Below are positions 10,421-19,127 of a stretch of DNA of 64,000 bases, piece after piece. A model generated the notes under the pieces. It was given only the letters and a program-made list of their open reading frames with translations, was not told the origin of the DNA and did not search any database. Source of the stretch: Enterococcus canis NBRC 100695 (GTDB taxonomy: Bacteria > Bacillota > Bacilli > Lactobacillales > Enterococcaceae); assembly GCF_001544375.1 (NCBI RefSeq), contig NZ_BCQJ01000006.1, forward strand, positions 160,763 to 224,762. The letters are read 5' to 3'. How positions within the stretch are numbered: the first letter of the stretch is position 1; every line of letters starts with the position of its first letter. The position numbers and the translations under genes are program-made.

Positions 10421-10468
10421 CTGTTCATAAACAAAGCGTAACCACCGTTACACCTCACTTACAAACAG
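10421..10468 (-). terminator. Conditional terminator in the bglG leader
   Basis: On the minus strand CTGTTTGTAAG (10468-10458) pairs, with G-U pairs, to TTTATGAACAG (10431-10421). Seven T follow (10420-10414). The 5' arm overlaps the 3' end of the RAT, so binding of the antiterminator would block the hairpin. Confidence 0.75.
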
Positions 10469-10497
10469 GTTTAGCTCGCTTATCGCAATTACCATCC
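10467..10497 (-). promoter_or_regulatory. RAT (ribonucleic antiterminator) in the bglG leader
   Basis: The minus strand reads GGATGGTAA at the 5' arm and GCTAAACCT at the 3' arm, close to the GGATTGTTAC...GGCAAAACC pattern of LicT/SacT targets. It overlaps the conditional terminator, the arrangement that defines BglG-type control. Confidence 0.75.
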
Positions 10498-10523
10498 TGA
10501 TAACTTGTTTTTATTCTAATTAT

Positions 10524-10560
10524 AATATAACTAATTAGTTTGTAATTGTAAACACTTTCT
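10524..10560 (-). promoter_or_regulatory. bgl operon promoter with overlapping cre-like site
   Basis: On the minus strand TTTACA (10552-10547) and TATATT (10529-10524) are 17 bp apart. TTGTAAACACTTTCT (10546-10560, plus strand) resembles cre with CA in place of the central CG, and covers the -35. Glucose repression through CcpA is plausible. Confidence 0.5.
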
Positions 10561-10622
10561 TCTAATAAATTTTACCTTATTTTCAAAGAAATAGTGTTAT
10601 TGAATATCCAAGGCTGCACAAA

Positions 10623-10656
10623 AAAACTCGCAGAGCACCAGCTCTCTGCGAGTTTT
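10623..10656 (-). terminator. Terminator of the BceAB-like operon
   Basis: AAAACTCGCAGAG (10623-10635) pairs with CTCTGCGAGTTTT (10644-10656), with a T run on the minus strand, eight bases after the permease stop. Confidence 0.9.
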
Positions 10657-10663
10657 CCTATAA

Positions 10664-12703
10664 TTATTTTGAAGTTCGTAAAAAGTTCAAATAGCTGCGG
10701 ACGGTAATGAGATAGAACAAGAGATAAATCAAAACCAAGAACCCGCAGGCCAATCCTACTAACCAGTAGCCTGAACTGCTGATGACTGCACTATACACTT
10801 CTAATGCAAACCCGGCATGACAAATTCCAATCAACATAGGCGGAAAGAAAATATAGCCTGTTTGCCAATAGATGACGCGTAAAATATCCTGACTTGGAAT
10901 GCCGATTTTTTTCAGTAAGGCATACCGTTCCTTGGTCTCATTTTGATCATTATATTGCCGCATTAGTAAGATACTTCCTGTCGCAATCAATGACATGACG
11001 CCTAAAAACATCGCCACAAAAATCAGCAGGCCATATTGGCCTCGAGCATAGCGCAATGCTGGGTAACGCGCAGTAAAGTCCAGGCGACTAACAGTCGTTT
11101 CTTGGGCAGATTCCACACCCACTTGATGAGACTGATCGTCTAGGTACCCCACTAACTTGTCACCGCTGATTTGGTAATTCATAAACAATTCACCGACCCA
11201 ATCAGCTTTGATTTTTTTATTAAGCAGGTTCCAAGTAGTGTTTTCATCTTTAATGGTTGCATTGAGATAATGCAACTCATACTCATGTCCCTGCAAAGCC
11301 TGATAAGTAGCATCGGTGACGACTAAGGTATCGGAAAGATACTTCACCGTGTCATCCCCCAGACTATCACTTTTAATAGCAGCTAATTTCATTTTTTTAT
11401 TACCAGCTAATACTAACTGGCGGTCAAAATGTAGTTTCCCACCCATAGCACCTTGCCAATAAGTGAACAAGGCTCCCGTATCATCGGCTAATGACAAGGT
11501 TTGGAGGTTAGGAACGACTGCCTTTAATTTTTCATAGTCTGAAAGCTTCAATAAATTGACTGTACTGGCAAAACGGTCAGACTCAACATTAGACCAATGT
11601 TGCTCCAACAAGGCTCCAGTTAACTTATAGGTCACGCTGACCTCACTGGTAACGGGAATTTTTTGTTCTTCTAATACCGCCTTCAGCTCTGGGTAAGCCT
11701 CTTTTCCTACTAGATAGTCGGTGGGATTCGCTTCACCTACTGCTTTGATGCCCAAGGTATATAATGACGCCGTCCCCCCAATCATCGCCAAAGCGACACC
11801 AATAAAAATCGTGACAAAGGTCAAGGTACTGCGATTACGGGTGAAATAATCCCGCAAGTTGCCAATCATCAAAGGCCGCAAATGCTGGTAGTAACGTCCT
11901 TCCTTCACTAAACGCATCAATAGAAAAACCGTATGATGGAAAAACAAATAGGTGCCGACTACACACAGCAATAAAATAAATAATGGTGTGAGTAAGGAAA
12001 AGTTTTCACTGACACGATCGGATAATTGCAAGACGATTTCCACAAAATAGTGAGCTATCAAATAGCCACACAAAATCAATAGTGGGCCAGCAACACCAAA
12101 AAACAGCTCTAGCCAGAAGGGTGTTTGGCGTTCCTTCCCCTTTTTAGTCCGGGACAAATCATCTAAATCAAAACGGTAAATAGTCATTACGCCACGCAGG
12201 GAGACAATCACTAATAAAATCAAAAAGACGATGATTGTTTGGCGCATCGAAGGCCAAGAGATAAAAAAGAGGCTGTCGATCTGCAAAAACATCGCTTTAA
12301 TCAAAATCATGGCAAATAACTTGGATAGCAATACGCCTAAAAATAAGCCAATCGCTAGCGCAAAGACGCCAATCACCAGTGACTCTCGTAAAAATAGCAA
12401 GGCAATGCGGTATTTTCGCATGCCGAATAATCGGTAGATCCAAATTTCATTAATGCGTTTATTCGTATAGAAACGATTGGCCGACCACAGAAAGACCAAA
12501 ATAATCAAGATAATCAAAACACTACCCAGATTCAAGGCCCCTTCAATACGTACATTTTGATTGGCACGATGCACCAAGGGTTGGTTATAAGTCAAGGCGC
12601 TAAAGCTGTAATAGATCACCACTGCAAAGATCAAGCTAGCAAAATAAACGAGGTAATCACGAAACTGTTTCCGCAGATTTTTCAGCGCCAGTCTAAAGAG
12701 CAT
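10664..12703 (-). CDS. BceB/FtsX-type ABC transporter permease
   Basis: This 679-residue membrane protein has the layout of antimicrobial-peptide detoxification permeases (BceB, VraG). There are several N-terminal helices starting at LVYFASLIFAVVIYYSFSAL, an FtsX-like block near residues 45-200, and a large extracellular domain of about 200 residues in the second half. The C-terminal helices follow that domain. The start (12703) follows GGAGG by eight bases and lies inside the end of the ATPase gene (11-bp overlap). The likely role is resistance to, and sensing of, peptide antibiotics that bind cell-wall precursors. A Bce-type sensor kinase pair lies 6.4 kb away at 19.1-20.8 kb. Confidence 0.85.
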   Translation of the reverse strand: MLFRLALKNLRKQFRDYLVYFASLIFAVVIYYSFSALTYNQPLVHRANQNVRIEGALNLGSVLIILIILVFLWSANRFYTNKRINEIWIYRLFGMRKYRIALLFLRESLVIGVFALAIGLFLGVLLSKLFAMILIKAMFLQIDSLFFISWPSMRQTIIVFLILLVIVSLRGVMTIYRFDLDDLSRTKKGKERQTPFWLELFFGVAGPLLILCGYLIAHYFVEIVLQLSDRVSENFSLLTPLFILLLCVVGTYLFFHHTVFLLMRLVKEGRYYQHLRPLMIGNLRDYFTRNRSTLTFVTIFIGVALAMIGGTASLYTLGIKAVGEANPTDYLVGKEAYPELKAVLEEQKIPVTSEVSVTYKLTGALLEQHWSNVESDRFASTVNLLKLSDYEKLKAVVPNLQTLSLADDTGALFTYWQGAMGGKLHFDRQLVLAGNKKMKLAAIKSDSLGDDTVKYLSDTLVVTDATYQALQGHEYELHYLNATIKDENTTWNLLNKKIKADWVGELFMNYQISGDKLVGYLDDQSHQVGVESAQETTVSRLDFTARYPALRYARGQYGLLIFVAMFLGVMSLIATGSILLMRQYNDQNETKERYALLKKIGIPSQDILRVIYWQTGYIFFPPMLIGICHAGFALEVYSAVISSSGYWLVGLACGFLVLIYLLFYLITVRSYLNFLRTSK

Positions 12704-13460
12704 TACCGCGACCTCCTCCACCGATGGCTGCCTGCATATCAATCACCTTATTGAAAAAGTCCTTACGATTGCCGTGACGTACCAGCTCTGAAAAAATAGC
12801 GCCATCTTTAATGAACAAAATCCGATTGCAGTAGCTGGCAGTGAAGGGATCATGGGTCACCATCAAAATGGTGGCATCATCTTCAAGATTGATTTCGGTC
12901 AAATAGCGCAGTAGCTCGGTTGCCGATTTGGAATCCAGCGAGCCGGTGGGTTCATCCGCGAAAATCAGCTGGGGCTTCATCACTAACGCACGGGCCGCCG
13001 CCACGCGCTGCCTCTGTCCGGTTGAAATTGTCTCGGGATAGCTTTTTAATAGCGCCGTTAAGCCTAGCAATTCAGTAACATGTGCTAGCCGCTGCTGAAT
13101 TTCTTCATAAGGTACTTTATCAACTGCTAGCGGCAGCAGAATATTATCTTCTACATTAAGAGTATTCAATAAATTGAAATCTTGGAAGATAAAGCCTAGC
13201 TTCTCTCTCCGAAAATCACTAAGCTGGCGATCCTTCATACGGGTGATATCTTGGCCGTCGATATAAACAATACCGGAAGTAGGCAACGTGATGGTGGAGA
13301 TGGACTGTAACAGCGTACTTTTCCCGGCACCACTAGGACCCATGATGCCGACAAATTCGCCCTTATCCACTGAAAAACTAATATTATCTAAAATCGTCCG
13401 CCGGTTTTGCCGTTGTCCGTATACTTTGGTCAGATGTTTTACTTCAATGATTGGTTTCAT
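12693..13460 (-). CDS. BceA-type ABC transporter ATP-binding protein
   Basis: This 255-residue ATPase shows Walker [10 protein letters not shown], Walker [13 protein letters not shown] and the switch His in MVTHDP, as in LolD/MacB/BceA-type ATPases. The signature motif reads STGQRQRV where LSGGQQQRV is usual; the helix after it ([10 protein letters not shown]) is intact. It pairs with the downstream permease, with which it overlaps by 11 bp. The ATG at 13460 is chosen, with GGGG eight bases before it; a GTG three codons upstream is less likely. Confidence 0.88.
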   Translation of the reverse strand: MKPIIEVKHLTKVYGQRQNRRTILDNISFSVDKGEFVGIMGPSGAGKSTLLQSISTITLPTSGIVYIDGQDITRMKDRQLSDFRREKLGFIFQDFNLLNTLNVEDNILLPLAVDKVPYEEIQQRLAHVTELLGLTALLKSYPETISTGQRQRVAAARALVMKPQLIFADEPTGSLDSKSATELLRYLTEINLEDDATILMVTHDPFTASYCNRILFIKDGAIFSELVRHGNRKDFFNKVIDMQAAIGGGGRGNAL

Positions 13461-13633
13461 TTTCTTCACCCCTTTTCATTGTATCAACTTCCCTTCTATA
13501 GTACACGAGTTTCCCCTCAATAAGAACTAACGGTTTTGTCAGACACCATTTTTGTTTTACGCACAAAGTTATCCACAGGAATAAATAGCATGATACCTTG
13601 GGTTTCCCCTCTTATCCCCTGTTTTTACACACA

Positions 13634-13714
13634 CAATATATAGTTATATATTGCGTTTTTTAGAAAAATAGCCCCTATATATGGGTTGCGGTTTACGCTA
13701 AATTCTATTATCAT
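13634..13714 (+). promoter_or_regulatory. nrdD promoter with candidate NrdR boxes
   Basis: TTGCGG (13686-13691) and TATCAT (13709-13714) are 17 bp apart. Upstream lie three AT-alternating boxes: CAATATATAG (13634-13643), TTATATATTG (13644-13653) and CTATATATGG (13675-13684). The last two begin 31 bp apart, the spacing typical of paired NrdR boxes, whose core is CWATATATWG. NrdR represses ribonucleotide reductase genes in most bacteria. Confidence 0.55.
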
Positions 13715-13747
13715 AAGTAACGAGGAAATAAGAAGGAAGTGTTGACC

Positions 13748-15946
13748 ATGATGGAAATGAAACATAATCACGATGGCGCGGAGATCATTGCGTTGAACCC
13801 GCGACTTACCCAAATGAAGGTCATGAAACGGGATGGCCGTTTGGTAGATTTCGATGATCAAAAAATTTATGAAGCCTTGTTAAAAGCTGAACAGAAGATC
13901 CATGGGCAAGTAGACCCTTTGACACATGAACGAATTCAAGAGATCGTGGAACGGGTTGACCAAGAATTAGCCGAACGTTTTACGCAAAATGTGAAAATTT
14001 ACGAAATCCAAAATATCGTGGAACATACACTACTGGAAAGCAACCAGTATGAACTAGCTGAAGAGTACATCAACTACCGCACACGTCGCGATTTTGAGCG
14101 TAGTAAGTCCACTGATATCAACTTTACGATTGGCAAATTAATCAATAAAGACCAAACGGTTGTGAATGAAAATGCTAATAAAGATAGTAATGTTTTCAAT
14201 ACCCAACGAGATCTTACGGCTGGTATCGTCGGGAAATCGATTGGCTTGAAAATGTTGCCGCCACATGTAGCCAACGCTCATCAAAAAGGTGATATCCATT
14301 ACCATGACTTGGACTACCATCCGTATACGCCTATGACTAACTGCTGTCTAATCGACTTTAAAGGGATGCTGAATGACGGTTTCAAGATTGGCAATGCTGA
14401 AGTAGAATCGCCTAAATCAATTCAAACAGCTACTGCCCAAATCTCACAAATCATCGCCAATGTGGCCTCTAGCCAATATGGTGGTTGTTCCGCTGACCGC
14501 GTGGATGAATTATTAGCACCTTTTGCCGAAAAAAATTACCAAAAACACTTAAATGATGCGGCTGAATGGGTCAGCGAACCAGATAAACGCGAGGCTTACG
14601 CCAAAGCGAAAACACAAAAAGATATTTACGACGCGATGCAAAGTTTGGAATATGAAATCAATACCCTATTTACTTCCAACGGACAAACACCATTTACTTC
14701 CTTAGGTTTTGGTCTCGGAACTAGCTGGTTTGAACGGGAAATTCAAAAAGCCATCTTGCAAATTCGCATCAATGGCTTAGGCAGCGAACATCGCACCGCC
14801 ATCTTCCCGAAACTGATTTTCACCCTAAAACGCGGCTTGAACTTAGAAGCTGGCGATCCTAACTATGATGTAAAAGAGTTAGCTTTGGAATGTGCCACCA
14901 AACGCATGTATCCTGATATCTTAAGCTACGACAAAATCGTAGAGCTGACTGGTAGCTTCAAAGTGCCGATGGGCTGCCGCTCTTTCTTACAAGGCTGGTG
15001 GGATGAAAATGGCGAAGAAATCAATGTAGGCCGGATGAACTTAGGCGTCGTAACCTTGAACTTGCCACGGATTGCCTTAGAAGCCAATGGCGACATCGAC
15101 AAATTCTGGCAAGGCTTAGCTGAACGCCTAACGATTATGAAAGATGCTTTAGTTTACCGCGTAGAGCGTTGTAAAGAAGCTACTCCTGCTAACGCACCAA
15201 TCTTATATATGTACGGCGCTTTCGGTAAACGTTTGAGCCGTAAAGATGCGGTGAATGAATTATTTAAAAATAAACGGGCTACGGTTTCCTTAGGCTACAT
15301 TGGTCTTTACGAAGTTGCTTCTGCCTTTTTCGGCGGTGAATGGGAACATAACCCTGCTGCTAAAGAATTCACTTTAAGTATCGTGAAGGAATTAAAAGCC
15401 CATGCCGATGCCTGGGGTAACGAATATGGCTACCATTTCAGCGTTTACTCTACGCCAAGCGAAAGTTTAACTGACCGTTTCTGCCGCTTGGATACTGAAA
15501 AATTCGGTTCTGTAGAAAATATTACCGATAAGGAATACTACACGAATAGTTTCCACTATGACGTTCGCAAAAATCCAACGCCATTTGAAAAACTAGACTT
15601 TGAAAAAGACTATCCTAAATATTGTTCTGGCGGCTTTATCCACTACTGTGAATACCCAATGCTGCAACAAAATCCTAAAGCCTTGGAAGCTGTTTGGGAT
15701 TATGCCTATGACCGTGTTGGATACCTAGGTACTAATACACCAATCGATCATTGCTACGAATGTGGCTTTGAAGGTGACTTCACGCCAACCGAACGCGGCT
15801 TTGAATGTCCTGAATGTGGCAATCATGATCCAAGTACTTGTGACGTGGTGAAACGTACCTGTGGCTATCTAGGTAACCCGCAAGCTCGTCCGATGGTTCA
15901 CGGCCGTCATAAAGAAATCTCTTCCCGCGTTAAACATATGAAATAA
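13748..15946 (+). CDS. nrdD: Anaerobic ribonucleoside-triphosphate reductase NrdD
   Basis: This oxygen-sensitive glycyl radical enzyme reduces NTPs to dNTPs during anaerobic growth. The 732-residue product starts with an ATP-cone (about residues 20-110, VMKRDGRLVDFDDQKIYEAL). It ends with the zinc site CYECGF...CPECGNHD and the glycyl radical motif RTCGYLGNPQARP. ATG 13748 is chosen (GAAGGAAG upstream); a second ATG follows directly. The activase gene nrdG follows 80 bp downstream. The candidate NrdR boxes upstream fit its usual regulation. Confidence 0.97.
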   Translation: MMEMKHNHDGAEIIALNPRLTQMKVMKRDGRLVDFDDQKIYEALLKAEQKIHGQVDPLTHERIQEIVERVDQELAERFTQNVKIYEIQNIVEHTLLESNQYELAEEYINYRTRRDFERSKSTDINFTIGKLINKDQTVVNENANKDSNVFNTQRDLTAGIVGKSIGLKMLPPHVANAHQKGDIHYHDLDYHPYTPMTNCCLIDFKGMLNDGFKIGNAEVESPKSIQTATAQISQIIANVASSQYGGCSADRVDELLAPFAEKNYQKHLNDAAEWVSEPDKREAYAKAKTQKDIYDAMQSLEYEINTLFTSNGQTPFTSLGFGLGTSWFEREIQKAILQIRINGLGSEHRTAIFPKLIFTLKRGLNLEAGDPNYDVKELALECATKRMYPDILSYDKIVELTGSFKVPMGCRSFLQGWWDENGEEINVGRMNLGVVTLNLPRIALEANGDIDKFWQGLAERLTIMKDALVYRVERCKEATPANAPILYMYGAFGKRLSRKDAVNELFKNKRATVSLGYIGLYEVASAFFGGEWEHNPAAKEFTLSIVKELKAHADAWGNEYGYHFSVYSTPSESLTDRFCRLDTEKFGSVENITDKEYYTNSFHYDVRKNPTPFEKLDFEKDYPKYCSGGFIHYCEYPMLQQNPKALEAVWDYAYDRVGYLGTNTPIDHCYECGFEGDFTPTERGFECPECGNHDPSTCDVVKRTCGYLGNPQARPMVHGRHKEISSRVKHMK

Positions 15947-15955
15947 ACCAGTTTT

Positions 15956-15987
15956 GATCCGCATCCGGCTGCTAGTGGATGCGGATC
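15956..15987 (+). terminator. Hairpin between nrdD and nrdG
   Basis: GATCCGCATCC (15956-15966) pairs perfectly with GGATGCGGATC (15977-15987), followed by TTCTTAAAA. The weak T run suggests partial termination or an mRNA-stabilising stem that sets the nrdD:nrdG ratio. Confidence 0.55.
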
Positions 15988-16026
15988 TTCTTAAAAACTG
16001 TTTTCCAATAGAAAGAAGGCATCTCC

Positions 16027-16623
16027 ATGAATAATCCGCAACCAAAAGAGTGGCTTTCCCAAGAATACAGTCAACAACGGATCGCTGACTATAAGCCTTT
16101 TAATTTTGTCGACGGCGAAGGCGTACGTAATAGTCTCTATGTCAGCGGCTGTCTCTTCGCTTGTGAGGGCTGTTTTAATAAGGCCGTCCAAAATTTCCGC
16201 TACGGCACGCCTTTTACCAATGAACTCCTAGAAACTATCATCACGGACCTTAGTCACGATTACGTACAAGGGCTAACCCTGTTAGGTGGCGAACCCTTTC
16301 TAAATACTGAAGTCTGCCTACAAGTAGTCCAAAAAGTCCGAGAAGTCTTTGGTACCAGCAAAGATATTTGGAGCTGGAGCGGCTATACATTTGAAGAGTT
16401 ATTGCTGGAAAGCGACGATAAGCTAGCCTTGCTGCATAGTATCGATATTTTAGTGGACGGCCGTTTTGAACTAGCCAAGCGCGACCTAAAATTACAATTC
16501 CGCGGTAGCAGTAATCAACGAATCATTGATGTCCAAAAATCCTTAGCTGCTGGTCAAGCCGTTATCTGGGAAAAGTGTGTCGATGGCACGGAAACCTACG
16601 AACAAATCAAAAAAAGCATTTAA
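16027..16623 (+). CDS. nrdG: Anaerobic ribonucleotide reductase activating protein NrdG
   Basis: NrdG is a radical-SAM activase that makes the glycyl radical on NrdD. The 198-residue product carries the iron-sulfur motif CLFACEGC (CxxxCxxC) near residue 40, and a SAM-binding glycine stretch LTLLGGEPF. The ATG follows AAGAAGG by seven bases. It is the second gene after nrdD and is followed by a strong bidirectional terminator. Confidence 0.96.
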   Translation: MNNPQPKEWLSQEYSQQRIADYKPFNFVDGEGVRNSLYVSGCLFACEGCFNKAVQNFRYGTPFTNELLETIITDLSHDYVQGLTLLGGEPFLNTEVCLQVVQKVREVFGTSKDIWSWSGYTFEELLLESDDKLALLHSIDILVDGRFELAKRDLKLQFRGSSNQRIIDVQKSLAAGQAVIWEKCVDGTETYEQIKKSI

Positions 16624-16634
16624 TTGCGGTAGTA

Positions 16635-16680
16635 CAAGACCCCCTGACAACAATTACTAAAATGTTGTCAGGGGGTCTTG
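16635..16680. terminator. Bidirectional terminator between nrdG and the amino-acid permease
   Basis: An 18-bp perfect inverted repeat (16635-16652 and 16663-16680; arms start CAAGACCCCC) lies between two convergent genes. Short T runs occur on both sides. Confidence 0.85.
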
Positions 16681-16692
16681 TTATATCGATTC

Positions 16693-18075
16693 TTATTTCT
16701 GATTCATAGCGCTGTGGCGGTAGCCATAGCCAAAGTAAATAGCTAAACCAATTACCAAGGCAATCGCAAACACGATCCAAGTAGTAGTGGTCAACTGAAT
16801 CATTAGAATAATACAAGCAATAATCGAAATGATTGGTAACACGGGAACCCACGGCATTTTGAACTCATGGGCACTGGGAGCACCTAACATCTTCCGCAGC
16901 CGGATAATCCCCACGGCCATTAAAATCAGATACATGAGGCTCACGATATTGGTAAATTCTGCCAATAGCTCCATAGGAAAGACACCAGCAAAAATCATGG
17001 CACAAACACCCGCTACATAAGTTGCTTTTTTAGGTGTTCGTCTTTTTTCATCAATTTCGCTCATAAAACGAGGCAATAGGCCGTCCTTACTAATCGCGTA
17101 AAGCATGCGGGCTAGGCTATACATCATGGAAATCGTTACGGTTAAGAGAGTTAAAATTGCCCCAACCGAAATCACTGCGCCCACCCAGCCTTGGCCGACA
17201 AAACGCATCGCAAACGCGACGGGGTCTTTGACACCCAGCTGATCAAAAGGCACGATGCCGGTTAAAATCAAGGTGACAATTACATACAAAATAGTTGCGA
17301 GCGCAATCGACCCAATGATTCCTTTAGGAATGTCCTTTTGCGGATTTTCCACCTCTTCAGCCGCCATACTGACCGCATCAAAGCCTAGAAAGGCAAAGAA
17401 CACTAAAGCCGCGCCATTTAAGACGCCAGAAAAACCAAACGGCATAAAGGGCTGCCAGTTACCCGGACGGACGTAAAAGATACCCACTATTACAAATAAA
17501 GCAATAATCGCAAACTTCACATAAACCATCAGATTGTTCAACCGCAAAGCAGTCTTGGCCTCTAAGGAAACCCAGTAGGTCACCAAAACCACCACCAACA
17601 TCGCAATCAAATCAACATAGGTGCCGTTTTCACCATTATAGGCCGCACTTAATGCCGTCGGAATCGTGATACCGATACTTTCCAGAAACCCATGCACATA
17701 ACCCGACCAGCCCGAAGCCACCGATGAAACAGCTAAAAAGAACTCACAGATCACTAACCAACCTGCTAACCAAGCCGTCAGCTCACCAAAGACCACATAC
17801 ATATACGCGTAGGGTCCGCCTAATATTGGGATCCTTGAAGCAAATTCAGCATAGGCCAGGCCGGATAAAATAATAGCTACTGCCGCTAAGGCAAATGATA
17901 AAATCAAAGCAGGTCCGGCATAATTTGCTGAGGCAACACCAGTCACCACGAAAATTCCTGTTCCCACGATAGCGCCGATACCTAAGAAAATCAAATCCTT
18001 GATTTTTAGGTCGCGCTTCATGGAAATTTGGGCGGCACTAGGCGGTTCAATCAACTTTTTCCGAAAAAAAGACAT
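16693..18075 (-). CDS. APC-family amino acid permease
   Basis: This 460-residue, twelve-helix transporter belongs to the amino acid-polyamine-organocation superfamily, cationic-amino-acid (YfnA/CAT-like) branch. Family marks are LIFLGIGAIVGTGIFVVTG in helix 1 and AFLGFDAVSMAAEEVENPQ in the middle. The N-terminus (MSFFRKKLIEPPS) is cytoplasmic. RBS GGAGGAG precedes the ATG. A sugar transporter gene ends 22 bp upstream in the same direction, so the two may share a transcript. The exact amino acid cannot be read from sequence. Confidence 0.88.
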   Translation of the reverse strand: MSFFRKKLIEPPSAAQISMKRDLKIKDLIFLGIGAIVGTGIFVVTGVASANYAGPALILSFALAAVAIILSGLAYAEFASRIPILGGPYAYMYVVFGELTAWLAGWLVICEFFLAVSSVASGWSGYVHGFLESIGITIPTALSAAYNGENGTYVDLIAMLVVVLVTYWVSLEAKTALRLNNLMVYVKFAIIALFVIVGIFYVRPGNWQPFMPFGFSGVLNGAALVFFAFLGFDAVSMAAEEVENPQKDIPKGIIGSIALATILYVIVTLILTGIVPFDQLGVKDPVAFAMRFVGQGWVGAVISVGAILTLLTVTISMMYSLARMLYAISKDGLLPRFMSEIDEKRRTPKKATYVAGVCAMIFAGVFPMELLAEFTNIVSLMYLILMAVGIIRLRKMLGAPSAHEFKMPWVPVLPIISIIACIILMIQLTTTTWIVFAIALVIGLAIYFGYGYRHSAMNQK

Positions 18076-18097
18076 AATACTCCTCCAAATTCTCTCC

Positions 18098-18964
18098 TTA
18101 AGCTTTCATATACCCTAAAATGATACCACCTAAAATAACAAAAAGACAACCTGCAACCACATATCGTAATTCTTTTTTCGTTTTATGCTCGCCTAAAATG
18201 AAGATACCACCTAATGTTGAGATGATAATGCCCATTTGTGATAAGGAGAAACTAATGGCCAGTCCGAGCTTTTGCATCGTCAACAGCATACAGATATTCC
18301 CCAATCCCCATAGCAAACCACTCACCATATTTTTAGTGGCTGCTTTGCTCCATAAAGGTTCTTTCCTTAGCGTAAACAAGCAAGCACCCAGTACCATGCC
18401 GACACTTTGCGGTAAGATGATGGCCCAGGGATCTTGATGGGCGGCATTGATCAAAATCGTGTAAGAGCCATAGCCAATCGTCGAATAGATCAATGCTTTA
18501 AACCCTTTTTGAAAGTCAAACATAGAGGCCTCTGTCTTAGGTGTTTCGCTACCATCTTGCCGTGCGGTCAAATAGGAACCTAAAATCAAACAGGCCAAAG
18601 CCAATGAGCCAAAAACAAAATCACGTCCCTTTTGCCATTCATGGAAAAAGACAGCACCGGCCACGGTGTTTAACACCAGTTGCATGCCGGTAGAAATGGG
18701 CAGCCCAATCGAAACCCCCATATATTTCATGCCGTGAAATTGACCATTCTGCCCCATACTCCAAAACAGCCCCGTAATAATCCCCACGAATAAAACGGTC
18801 CAATTCATCGTCGGTTGTAAAATCAAGAAAGTGACGGTAGAGAAAATCAAAGCCCCTACCGTCATGCCCATCGTTTGCTGATTGGCGCTGCCTCCTAGTT
18901 TGCCGCTAACTAAGCCAATGCTACCCCAAGCAAACATCGGCACTAATGCTAATAGTAATTCCAT
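18098..18964 (-). CDS. GRP-family sugar uptake protein (GlcU/RbsU-like)
   Basis: This 288-residue protein of about ten membrane helices belongs to the glucose/ribose porter family. Marks include MFAWGSIGLVSGKLGGSANQQ at the N-terminus and LPQSVGMVLGACLF in the second half. Members import glucose or ribose with protons, independently of the PTS. The ATG follows AAGGGTGAG. Whether the substrate is glucose or ribose cannot be decided here; there is no rbs gene beside it. Confidence 0.85.
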   Translation of the reverse strand: MELLLALVPMFAWGSIGLVSGKLGGSANQQTMGMTVGALIFSTVTFLILQPTMNWTVLFVGIITGLFWSMGQNGQFHGMKYMGVSIGLPISTGMQLVLNTVAGAVFFHEWQKGRDFVFGSLALACLILGSYLTARQDGSETPKTEASMFDFQKGFKALIYSTIGYGSYTILINAAHQDPWAIILPQSVGMVLGACLFTLRKEPLWSKAATKNMVSGLLWGLGNICMLLTMQKLGLAISFSLSQMGIIISTLGGIFILGEHKTKKELRYVVAGCLFVILGGIILGYMKA

Positions 18965-19052
18965 TTATACTCACCCTTAATTGTCAGATTAAAAAATCAG
19001 TCTAGCAGAGAAAACGAGTCCAAAGCAAGAAAAATCCGGCTAAAAAGCAAAA

Positions 19053-19095
19053 AAGGGTCTGAAACATAACATTTTGCGTTATGTTCTAGACCCTT
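19053..19095 (-). terminator. Terminator after the sensor kinase gene
   Basis: AAGGGTCT and AACATAAC (19053-19070) pair with GTTATGTT and AGACCCTT (19078-19095), with a small internal mismatch. A minus-strand run of T-rich sequence follows. Confidence 0.8.
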
Positions 19096-19127
19096 CCTAT
19101 CTGAATAAACACTTCTGTTCCAACCAC

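Noticed and set aside
13625..13861. Minus-strand frame over the nrdD promoter
   Set aside because: It runs across the NrdR boxes and the nrdD start and has no coding signature.
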